A DNA stretch of 64,000 nt from Pseudoalteromonas sp. T1lg88 (GTDB taxonomy: Bacteria; Pseudomonadota; Gammaproteobacteria; Enterobacterales; Alteromonadaceae): positions 682,001-746,000 of the forward strand of contig NZ_PQCF01000032.1 in assembly GCF_002964765.1 (NCBI RefSeq), written 5' to 3'. A program made the position numbers and the translations under genes. Of the stretch, positions 45,807-54,700 are shown piece by piece. Below the pieces are notes generated by a model. The model searched no databases and was not told the DNA's origin. It saw nothing but the letters and a program-made list of their open reading frames with translations. Numbering within the stretch: the first letter of the stretch is position 1; each line of letters begins with the position of its first letter.

Positions 45807-45945
45807 CATTGCAAAAGCAAGCAAGGCGCGGCTTAGTGGCCCAACCAGTCACATAAAAATACACTCTGTTACGCATAAGTATGAATTGTTTTGGCATATT
45901 AGGTATCATTGCCCCGAATTTTTATGCAGTATCAGGTAGTAGTAT

Positions 45946-47202
45946 ATGAACTCCTCTCACCAAGTCCTTGGCGCCAGCGCCTCGGCAACAGCAAGTTCAT
46001 GGAATCGTCATGACACCCATTGGCTGCTTAGCCTTTTTGGCACCGCCGTCGGCGCGGGTATTTTATTCTTACCCATAAATGTAGGCTTAGGAGGGTTTTG
46101 GCCCTTAGTGATTATGGCGTTGGCCGCCTTCCCCATGACCTACCTAGCACACCGAGGCTTGGCGCGCTTCGTGCTCTCGTCAAAGAAGGATGACAGTGAT
46201 TTTACCGATGTAGTGCAGGAACACTTTGGTGCCACCGCAGGGCGCCTGATCTCCCTACTCTATTTTCTATCCATCTTCCCGATTCTGTTGATCTATGGCG
46301 TAGGCCTGACCAACACTGTGGATGACTTTATCGTCAATCAGCTCGGTATGAGCTCACCGCCGCGTGCAGTGCTCTCAGGTGTCCTGGTGGCGGCCATGGT
46401 AGCTGTGATGTTAGGCGGCGAGAAGCTGATGTTGCGGGCCTTCGCATTTTTGGTTTACCCCTTGGTGGCGGTCTTGTTCGGCCTATCCCTGTACCTTATT
46501 CCCCACTGGCAAATGCCCTCAATGGACATTAGCAGCGCCCCTGAGCTGGCGACCAACCTCTGGCTAGCGGTACCGGTGATCGTTTTTTCATTTAGCCACG
46601 CCGCCGCAATTTCCAGCTTTGCCAATGCCCAGCGTCGCCACTACGGTGAGCATGCTCGCGCCAAATCAGACAAGATCTTAAAGTACACGGCCATTATGCT
46701 GATAAGCTTTGTCCTGCTGTTTGTGTTTTCCTGCGTGTTTGCACTATCAAGCGAGGAGCTGCTAGCGGCCAAGGAAGCCAATATTTCAGTACTTTCTTAT
46801 TTGGCGAATACCTATAACAACCCGCTGCTTGCCTATGTTGGCCCGCTGGTTGCCTTTGTTGCCATTACCTCATCTTTCTTCGGCCACTTTTTGGGTGCCC
46901 GTGAAAGCTTTAATGGCCTGGTAGTAAAACACTCGTCATTAAGCTATCGCGGCGCCGATAAACTGGGTGTAGCCTTGATGTTTGTAGCGATTTGGATTTG
47001 TGCCATCTATAACCCCAGCATACTGGGAATGATGGAAGCGATTTCCGGCCCTATTATCGCCATGATCCTCTTTATCATGCCCATGATTGCCGTTTATAAG
47101 GTTCCAGCACTGGCGCAGTATCGCGGTAAGTTGAGTACCTTGTTTGTATTGCTAGTGGGCGCACTGGCAGTGTCTGCTTTGGTATATAGCCTGTTGAGTT
47201 GA
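45946..47202 (+). CDS. HAAAP-family amino-acid permease (SdaC/TdcC-like)
   Basis: A 418-residue transporter with about 11 membrane segments. The N-terminal signature LSLFGTAVGAGILFLPINVGLGGFWPL and SFSHAAAISSFANAQRR are typical of the serine/threonine branch of the hydroxy/aromatic amino acid permease family. Substrate by similarity: serine or threonine with proton or sodium; the exact one is not readable. Monocistronic. Confidence 0.88.
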   Translation: MNSSHQVLGASASATASSWNRHDTHWLLSLFGTAVGAGILFLPINVGLGGFWPLVIMALAAFPMTYLAHRGLARFVLSSKKDDSDFTDVVQEHFGATAGRLISLLYFLSIFPILLIYGVGLTNTVDDFIVNQLGMSSPPRAVLSGVLVAAMVAVMLGGEKLMLRAFAFLVYPLVAVLFGLSLYLIPHWQMPSMDISSAPELATNLWLAVPVIVFSFSHAAAISSFANAQRRHYGEHARAKSDKILKYTAIMLISFVLLFVFSCVFALSSEELLAAKEANISVLSYLANTYNNPLLAYVGPLVAFVAITSSFFGHFLGARESFNGLVVKHSSLSYRGADKLGVALMFVAIWICAIYNPSILGMMEAISGPIIAMILFIMPMIAVYKVPALAQYRGKLSTLFVLLVGALAVSALVYSLLS

Positions 47203-47228
47203 GTTAATTTAAATTTGCTCAATGCCTT

Positions 47229-47265
47229 AAAAAAAATCCACCCGCATAGCAGGTGGATTTTTTAT
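47229..47265. terminator. Bidirectional terminator between permease and subtilisin
   Basis: Stem AATCCACC/GGTGGATT with a 9-base loop, and long A and T tracts on either side, between two convergent genes. Confidence 0.92.
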
Positions 47266-47284
47266 TTGTAAAGCTTAAATTCAA

Positions 47285-49285
47285 TTAAAAATTAACCGTT
47301 ACTTCCGGTGAACAGTTTTGCGTACCGGACTCGCAAACCTTGTAGACGAAAGAGCCACCGCCACCGAAGGAGTCGGTATAGGCGCCATCATTGGCCGTGG
47401 TAAAGGTTACCGTGTCGCGGTTTTTGGTGCGATACACATCCACATTACTGCCGTTTGCATTGCTCCAGATTAAATCCACATAACGCGTGCCTCTGGAGGC
47501 ATAACCAGATGCCTGCAAGGTGATGTCGCTGGTAGCGCCGCCGGTGACGGTGACAACTTGCGTGCTGCTATCCGACGCGCCGTCGTTGTCAGTCACTGTC
47601 AGTGTCACATTATAACTGCCATCGGCGCTGTAATTGTGGGAGGTCGCCTGGCCACTGCCCGTGCTACCATCACCAAAGTCCCAGCTGTAGCTGCTGATGC
47701 TGCCATCGCTGTCGGAGCTAAGGCTGGCGTCAAAATCACAGCTCAGATCCGTGCAGCTGTAGCTGAACTCACTGGTTGGCGGCGTATTGGGCGTGCCGCC
47801 GCCATCATAGTTACCGACCAGAGACACGCCGGAGAAACTGCTGTAACCCAGTACCATTACGTAATAGTTGCCTGTCTGTGGCGAGGTAAAGCTACAGCTT
47901 TCATTGTTACCACTTGAATACGGACGACAATCGTAACTGCTGGCGGTAGGCTTAGAGCCAAACTTAACATAGAGATCGGCATCACCGCTGCCACCGGACA
48001 TATCGAACACCAGGTTGGAAGCGCCTGAGGGCACGGCCATCTTGTATTCAAATGCATCACCGCTGGCTCCAGCAAGATTCTCTACCGGCACGCCGTTAAC
48101 TAAATCTTCCGGCTCTGGAGGCTCAGGGAGATTGCCAACGTCACAGCCATCGGCAAACAGGTCAAACATCGCCTTAGCCTTGACTATGCCCCAGCCATAA
48201 TTGTTATCTCTTCCTGCGCTGCCACGGTCTTCTGCTGACAGTGCCATGGCGGTACGCACCTGATCGTTGCTACAACTTGGATAATGGCTCCATACCAGCG
48301 CGGCGACGCCAGCCACATGAGGGGTGGCCATAGACGTGCCACTCCAGGCCGCATAACTGTTATTCGGCAAGGTTGAATTAACTGCCACACCGGGCGCGGC
48401 GATCTCCACCTGGCTGTTGTATTGGGAGAAGTTGGCTTTATTACCGTTAGAGTCCACCGCAGCAACCGACATCACGGAATCGTAAGAGGCCGGATAAGAC
48501 ATGCTGCTGTTACCGTCATTACCTGCCGCAGCGATAGAAAGCAGACCATTGGCGTGGGCATTATCAAATGCCGCTTGCTCGGCACTGCTTGAGCCGCTGC
48601 CACCCAAACTCATGCTGATCACCTTGGCGCCGGCCGCCATACATTGATCGACCGCTGCGACCAGATCCGAGCCATAAGCCCATTGGCCGTTACTATTGAA
48701 TACCTTGACCATATGCAGGCTTAAATTACCACTGGGGTTCACACCCACCACACCTGTGCCATTACCACCTAGAGCAGCTATGGTGCCTGAGACATGGGTG
48801 CCGTGGCCATGACCATCTTCATACCAGTTGCCGGAATTATAGTTATCATACCCATCATCCCCGGTTACCCCAGTAGTGGGCAGGTCTTCATGGCCAAGGT
48901 CGTAACCGGTATCCATGATACAGACCTTCATATTGCCGGTAAGGGCATCACTAACTTGGTCCGCCTGAACCATAGAAATGCCATAGGGTGTGCTTTCGGC
49001 CATCAAATAGCGCTTTTGATCGACCTCGATAAACTCTATGTCTTTTCTGCTCTTAAATTGTTTAGCCGCTTGCGCAGGAAGCGTAACGGCAACGAGTTGA
49101 TGCTTGTCCAATTCTCGCTCAACCTTACCCCGGCCATTGCTTAGCGCCGTCATTACCGAGGCTTTTTGGCCTGGTTTGAATTTTACTATGTAGCGTTGCT
49201 CTTCATTGGCCGCCTGTACGGTGCCCGCAAGTGATAACGCAGACAGTACTGCAGACACAACCAGGGGTCGTTTTATTTTCAGCAT
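47285..49285 (-). CDS. Secreted subtilisin-like serine protease with PPC and PKD domains
   Basis: A 666-residue extracellular protease: signal peptide (1-25), I9 propeptide (about 30-95), S8 catalytic domain (about 110-375), PPC domain (about 395-490), PKD domain (about 500-585) and a C-terminal FN3-like module. Catalytic Asp is in MDTGYDLGHEDL, His in GHGTHVSGT and Ser in GTSMATPHVAG, so it looks active. The layout resembles Alteromonas and Pseudoalteromonas subtilisins that digest marine protein. PPC and PKD tails are often removed or used for substrate binding. It has no GlyGly-CTERM tail. Confidence 0.94.
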   Translation of the reverse strand: MLKIKRPLVVSAVLSALSLAGTVQAANEEQRYIVKFKPGQKASVMTALSNGRGKVERELDKHQLVAVTLPAQAAKQFKSRKDIEFIEVDQKRYLMAESTPYGISMVQADQVSDALTGNMKVCIMDTGYDLGHEDLPTTGVTGDDGYDNYNSGNWYEDGHGHGTHVSGTIAALGGNGTGVVGVNPSGNLSLHMVKVFNSNGQWAYGSDLVAAVDQCMAAGAKVISMSLGGSGSSSAEQAAFDNAHANGLLSIAAAGNDGNSSMSYPASYDSVMSVAAVDSNGNKANFSQYNSQVEIAAPGVAVNSTLPNNSYAAWSGTSMATPHVAGVAALVWSHYPSCSNDQVRTAMALSAEDRGSAGRDNNYGWGIVKAKAMFDLFADGCDVGNLPEPPEPEDLVNGVPVENLAGASGDAFEYKMAVPSGASNLVFDMSGGSGDADLYVKFGSKPTASSYDCRPYSSGNNESCSFTSPQTGNYYVMVLGYSSFSGVSLVGNYDGGGTPNTPPTSEFSYSCTDLSCDFDASLSSDSDGSISSYSWDFGDGSTGSGQATSHNYSADGSYNVTLTVTDNDGASDSSTQVVTVTGGATSDITLQASGYASRGTRYVDLIWSNANGSNVDVYRTKNRDTVTFTTANDGAYTDSFGGGGSFVYKVCESGTQNCSPEVTVNF

Positions 49286-49644
49286 AGATGGATTCCTAAG
49301 ATAGATTTATAAGTTTTCCTTCATCGGGCCGGGTTAACTGGAACCTCTTGCGCTAACTCAACCCTGCTATTCGCCACTTATGTTTACGGCTTTTTGTTAA
49401 TATAAAGTGAACAAATATCGAACAGAGTATAGCAGGCGATTTTATAGGCGAAAGAAATCGGCGTATAAATTGTGCATTTTTTAGGAACTAAGGCGGGAGG
49501 CAGAAGGAAAAGACGTTCAGATTAGCAACCGAGCAGTACGCAAAAAAGTACCAGAACCTAAATCAGAAAAATCATATTGCAATGGAATGTCTATGGGGTA
49601 TCGGTGGCCTATTCACGTCCTTGTGAATATTCAGTAATGACCGG
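49286..49644. other. Intergenic stretch upstream of the subtilisin gene
   Basis: 359 bases with no gene or clear hairpin that I can support. Its left end must hold the subtilisin promoter; the gene starts after AAATCTATCTTAGGAATCC on the minus strand (AGGA upstream of ATG). Confidence 0.5.
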
Positions 49645-50340
49645 CTAAAATACGCTTTTTAACGCAAATAGCGTCTGCCCCAGTGCCGGGACGTTGGCAC
49701 AGATGGGGATTAGCCGTAAAGTCAGAGGCCACAGATGCCCTGGTACATGGGCTAATGACTGCTTACTAAACTCCAAAGGATAGTCAAAATAAACCAGTAA
49801 ATAGAGCACGTTAGCCAGACCAATGCGATAGCCATTTAATTTATACTCACTTTGATCCTTAAGCACTAAGGCTAGCTGATTCACCGAGGACCTCGCCCCA
49901 GAGCTGCCCACATCATGGTCGTGAGTCAAGGTGTAGTAAACCTTTACCTTGGCAATATCCTGGCGAGATAAAACGGCCGTTTTACTTAACTGAGCACATG
50001 CCAATGGGCTTATCTCAATTTGCTCGGCACTCAAAGTCATCAACTTTTTCTTATCGGCGCCAAAGGTTCGCCAAAAGACAATGCGCTTAAGCACCAAGAC
50101 GCCGACCAAGGCCGGAAAATAGATAAATACAAAGGCCCTAGGGCCAAAATGAGGCTCAAGGATAAAAGGCAGCGGCGCTAACGCCAGTACCATAAGGGCA
50201 AACAGCCATTCCATTTTTGGCGAAAGCGTTGCCAATAGCTTAAGTAATGGCAGCTTAATAACACTGTGCGGGGAAAGCCCCTTTTGCCCTTTAAAATGGA
50301 CGTAGGAAAACCACACAGGATCGGTGAGTTCAAGCTTCAT
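49645..50340 (-). CDS. Membrane protein of unknown function
   Basis: A 231-residue protein with two adjacent hydrophobic segments (about 45-62 and 68-85) and a soluble C-terminal half rich in charged residues. No domain recognised; the topology resembles PH-like or YcxB-type membrane proteins, but this is not firm. Its first 21 codons are also found as an orphan copy at 51143-51205, part of a 143-bp duplication. It probably was once directly downstream of the gene at 51220. Confidence 0.75.
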   Translation of the reverse strand: MKLELTDPVWFSYVHFKGQKGLSPHSVIKLPLLKLLATLSPKMEWLFALMVLALAPLPFILEPHFGPRAFVFIYFPALVGVLVLKRIVFWRTFGADKKKLMTLSAEQIEISPLACAQLSKTAVLSRQDIAKVKVYYTLTHDHDVGSSGARSSVNQLALVLKDQSEYKLNGYRIGLANVLYLLVYFDYPLEFSKQSLAHVPGHLWPLTLRLIPICANVPALGQTLFALKSVF

Positions 50341-50420
50341 AATTGAATTAACAGTTAATTTAAAACATTCATCATGACCCAGCGGCCACCGATTTGCGCA
50401 AACTTACACTGCCCGCTTTT
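50277..50420. repeat. 143-bp duplicated junction, copy A
   Basis: Nearly identical to 51143-51286 (about five differences). It contains the 5' end of the membrane protein gene and, at 50354-50420, an orphan copy of the last ~20 codons of the gene at 51220 (minus strand). Same orientation as copy B. Confidence 0.92.
50354..50420 (-). pseudogene. Remnant 3' end of the exported 151-residue protein gene
   Basis: Duplicate of the terminal part of the gene at 51220-51675 (CKFAQIGGRWVMMNVLN region). It has no start and lies 14 bases upstream of the membrane protein gene, just as the intact gene does before its own orphan membrane-protein fragment. Confidence 0.8.
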
Positions 50421-50606
50421 ACCCCCAATAAGTTAATTGTCCTCATACTTCTTCCTTAATCTCAATGCAGTGAATCATTCTCAAGGGATTCACTCGGTTA
50501 AAAATACTTTATGGATGATGTAACGATAATCCCAAGAAAAGCAAAACATACGCCGGTTTTATGCATATGCTAAGTAAGAAGAGCGACGTCCCCTTAGCAC
50601 TATTTT

Positions 50607-51050
50607 CTATATATCAAGTACCCACTTTGTGGTGCCTGGCAATTGCTCAAAAACACAGCTCTCCACATAACCGATATTCCTATTTCCAGCGCCATTATTA
50701 TCCCACTTCACAATAACTTGGGCGGTATCACTTGGCGTCTCCTGAGACAAGGACACCGAGCGCTGCACATATGCTCCGGCCTCATCTAAGTAGCCTCTAT
50801 GCTTGGCAGCGACTTTCTTAAGCTTTTGCGCCATTTTTGGCTTAAGGGTTCCTTTGAACTTTTCTTCAACAAAGGTCCACATTAAATCCATATCATTGTC
50901 GCGCATGGCATTTCGCCACACATGGCACTTTTCAATAAAGATGTCGGCTTGATTATTTTCGGCTGCAAACTCCACATTGGTACTGTCTTGGGCGGCCAGG
51001 CTCAGGCTCAAAGGTAAAAGCGCAACAAGGCTGAGTCGAAGTGTATTCAT
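50607..51050 (-). CDS. Small exported protein (paralogue of the 51220 gene)
   Basis: A 147-residue protein with a signal peptide (LSLVALLPLSLSLAA) and a C-terminal strand-rich domain with two cysteines (EKCHVWRNAMRDND, VESCVFEQLPGTTKWVLDI). The pattern, Cys-x-x-A-x-x-N-D near the start and Cys-x-F-x(n)-WV at the end, matches the protein at 51220, so the two are likely diverged paralogues, similar in outline to DUF4878/NTF2-like lipid-associated proteins. Function unknown. It lies inside the segment flanked by the 143-bp direct repeats. Confidence 0.75.
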   Translation of the reverse strand: MNTLRLSLVALLPLSLSLAAQDSTNVEFAAENNQADIFIEKCHVWRNAMRDNDMDLMWTFVEEKFKGTLKPKMAQKLKKVAAKHRGYLDEAGAYVQRSVSLSQETPSDTAQVIVKWDNNGAGNRNIGYVESCVFEQLPGTTKWVLDI

Positions 51051-51142
51051 CTATTGCTCCATGCTTATATATTCAAATGAATAAAAACTAAAAAAAATGA
51101 AAAAATAATACCAAGCATCAAGCTCGCGGCTTATTTTAAGCC

Positions 51143-51286
51143 GCCCTTTTGCCCTTTAAAATGGACATAGGAAAACCACACTGGATCGGTGAGTTCAAGC
51201 TTCATAATTGAATTAACAGTTAATTTAAAACATTCATCATGACCCAACGGCCACCGATTTGCGCAAACTTACACTGCCCGCCTTTA
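51143..51286. repeat. 143-bp duplicated junction, copy B
   Basis: Second copy of the duplicated segment, 866 bp to the right of copy A. It contains the intact 3' end of the 51220 gene and an orphan start of the membrane protein gene (51143-51205, minus strand). Confidence 0.92.
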
Positions 51287-51675
51287 ACAGCATCCTCTTT
51301 ATCAACGCGGCTGGTATCGAACGAATAATTGACCCAAATCTCTTCGTCGTAATTATATTTTTCTGCATTTTCGCGCGTATCTTGATAGATGCTGGCTTTG
51401 GCATTTTCGATCACTTGTACGTCTTTGGTACGAAAATTTCTAATACCCTGATAGCTACCCTTGGTGTAATAGGTGTGGATTTTCGCAAGATACGGCGTCA
51501 TGGCCTGTTCTTCTTCTGGATTCAAATCTCTCACCAGCGGCTTTAACAAGGCTGCATCATTATTTTTGACTGCCTCGGCTGCTTTTACGCAGTTTTCAAT
51601 TGGCACACTGTAGTCTGCTGCACTGGCATTATAAGAGAGGATGGATGCTGCGATTAGCAAAGGTGATAACTTCAT
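51220..51675 (-). CDS. Small exported protein of unknown function
   Basis: A 151-residue protein with a signal peptide (MKLSPLLIAASILSYNASA) and an NTF2-like looking domain (VPIENCVKAAEAVKNND, then strands ending QCKFAQIGGRWVMMN). Two cysteines. It has a good ribosome binding site (AAGGAG). A paralogue lies at 50607. Its last 20 codons and the start of the next gene are duplicated at 50277. Function unknown. Confidence 0.75.
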   Translation of the reverse strand: MKLSPLLIAASILSYNASAADYSVPIENCVKAAEAVKNNDAALLKPLVRDLNPEEEQAMTPYLAKIHTYYTKGSYQGIRNFRTKDVQVIENAKASIYQDTRENAEKYNYDEEIWVNYSFDTSRVDKEDAVKGGQCKFAQIGGRWVMMNVLN

Positions 51676-51685
51676 ATTTTCTCCT

Positions 51686-51709
51686 TAAAAAGGCCCTGTA
51701 GTCAGGGCC
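51686..51709 (-). terminator. Terminator of the Tad/lipoprotein transcription unit
   Basis: Stem GGCCCTG/CAGGGCC with a TAGT loop, followed on the minus strand by five U residues. It lies 16 bases after the stop of the large lipoprotein gene. Confidence 0.85.
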
Positions 51710-51724
51710 ATCTAGTGTTGGTAG

Positions 51725-54700
51725 TTATTGACCCGCACACTCACTGGGTGCAGAACTACTTTCTTCCTGTAAAATAGACAGGGGATCAATAACATAGCTA
51801 CGCTGACTTGGCACTGAATTGGCGCCACTTGGGCCGACTGTGATGGTAAATGTCTTGACCACTTCGGGGCAAAGATCCCGACCCGATTGCGCATCACCGC
51901 TGACATTTACAACATCCCCGGCAAACTCAATATAATAGGTGCCTATACCATCATCGGCACGAATACCGGTTAACTCCACTGTGTGCTCACCCTCATCCAA
52001 GGCAATGGCCAAAGGGCCCACCTTTCGTTTTGGCGTACCATTTTCATAAATAACCTTGCCATTTACGGCCAGTTTATAAACGTCGTCATTAAAGTTACCG
52101 TTATCACCAAAGGTGATATTCACCTGTCCCGGGCCAAAGAATGGCAGCTGATTACTCACCTCGCCGCCGACCTCCACTGTGACATACCCGGCACCCGGCG
52201 AGTCCGGTACGGTAACCGTAAGGGATTCCGTGGTCGCTGCGGTGACACTCGCTCGCTTAACTTCACCGGAACCACTGACAAAGCGCACGATATTGCCCAC
52301 TAGCTGTTCACTAAAACCAATCCCGCTGATGGTGATCTGCTCACCCGCTTTTGCGCGATTCGGAGTAAGGGCAGAAATCATTAGTTCGGTTCCTACCAGT
52401 ATTTGATAGGGTAACTTAGCCTTATCATCACGGTGCTCTACATAAACATCCAACGGCCCCTTAGCAGCGTCTATCTGGCTAATGTTCGAAAGCATAAATT
52501 CCAGCTCAGTACCTTGCTTGTTAACGCCTAGGAAGGTGACATCGAGCTCCGCCTTGGTTTGCGAATCAATCACTATGACTTTAGGTTTATCATCACTGAA
52601 GACGCCTTTTTGAATGGCCATGCCACTGCCAACCAGAGTAAAGGTTTTGGTTTGGCCATTTTGCTGGATACTTCTTGGGGTGATATCGGCCAGTTGTAAT
52701 CCCCAGGAAACCACATAATCCAGTTTGCTCGGTACAGTGGCTAGATCTTTAATGGTTTTACCCATATCCACCATGGCCGTCGCCAATTGACTTGCTTCAT
52801 AGGCCGTCTCTACGGCACCAAAGCCTGGAATTAACTTTTTCGCCAGTTTTTGACCCAGGGCTTGGATAAAGTCAGCCTGATCATAAGCGAAGACCTTTAA
52901 TAATGCGGTTGTTGCAGGACCGAGTTTGATATTTGGGAAGTTACTAAGATCCGTCATTATGGGTTTAATTTCTTTGTTATAGATTTCAAGCCCTATCGCC
53001 TGACTTAGGTCGACCCACTCTTGTTCGGTGACCTTTTCTTTACTCGCCAGTTTCTCCACTTCGGCAGTAAGCGCTGGCATATACTCATACACGGCCTTAA
53101 TAACGGCGCGAGCTTGTTCCGGCTTTTTAAGCGCTCCCTTATCTATATTAAGGCCTGCGGCATCAAATAAGATTGAATAAAATCGAATAATGATATTATC
53201 GATAATGGTGCGAATGGTGAGCATGCGTCTTGCTTTTTGCGCAATTTGATTATGGCTTTCTGTCCCCGTTAGATTAAATGGCGTCGGACCAAAAATACCG
53301 TCCACACCTGGCGTTAGGATCTGATAGGCACAATCTTTGTAGACACATGTATCTATCAATTTATCGTTAGACCAAAACTCAAACACCAGGAAGGTGCCAG
53401 AGGTAGGAGATGCCATGGCGGTATGATACGGCGTATCTATGTGTTCCGCTAAGGGCGAGTTGATGGCCTCAGCCGGGATTTCGCCCGTTGCCGGATCTAC
53501 TTCATAAACTCGGTAACTTAGATACAACTGACTGCGGTTTTCTAAACGAACGCAACCATCATAGCCAAGTACCTCGTACCATTTGGGATCGACACCTTCA
53601 CCACATTTATTGGCAAGCTCCACAGAGTTGTCTAAAAACCTAGTGGCTTCCATACTCATATCGAACAGATCCCAGGTACCATTGGTTTCAGGATAAGACA
53701 CAATACTGGGCTCTATGTCGGTATCTACCTGTGCCGTCGACGCTGAGTTTAACTGGACACCCCGCATTGCGTGCGCCATTGAATATTTAGCAGGACTAAA
53801 TTGAAGGCTCTCAAGGCCCCCCTGATTATGGCTATTATCGAGATACGCCTTAAAATGCTCGCTGTATTTACTCAATAACTCAGCGCTGCCTTGACGTGCA
53901 TTTAAGAATGAGAAGAACCCCTTATCGGCTTCAAGTGCATCCGTGACTTCTTGTAAGTAATTGGCAAACTCTGGGCTTTGGACAATAAGAGCCGCGGCCT
54001 CTTCAAGGCTCATGCCTTTACTTTCAATGAAAAAAATCAGGTGTGAAGCCATGTTCGCAATAGCGGTAGAATGATAGCTAAATTCAACCTGCTGTTCGCC
54101 CGCTCCAATTATGGAGCTAAGATACATTTCTGGCTGGCCATAACTGTTCAACACGAACGAGTAGAGAACCTCGGCGCTGTTGCCTAGCTTTTTAAACCGC
54201 ACTGTGTTTCCTGAAACTTCAGTCGCATGGCTAGGCACTATGCCACCAATAGAGTGAATGGGGCTTGCTCCGGCAACAGCGACACTATAGGCAATATTTT
54301 GCTCCAGGAAGTAGCTCATTTCATTACTGCTACCTTCGGCGTTGGACACCCAATACCGCCCTGCGGCTATACCCTCAGGAACTTCTACCACTATCTCACT
54401 GCCATTATTTACCGAGGGCATCACGGGTGTGCCTTGGAAAACGACGGCGGTATCGTCTAGGTCAAAATTATCTCCCTTGAGGGTGATGGTGTCACCGACT
54501 TGGAAGCTCGATGGGCCGCTATGGATTAAGGGTCTTTCTGGTGCCACTATCTCGATAGGCAGCTCGTCTGAGATTTTTTCACCAAAAGCCAGCTTAATCG
54601 ACCCTGTGCCAACCAGATTTGGTAATGCCAATGACAGACGCGTTTCATTGTCGACTACCTCTGTTATCGCAGGGAGACTGTTAAACACCTGACCATTAAT

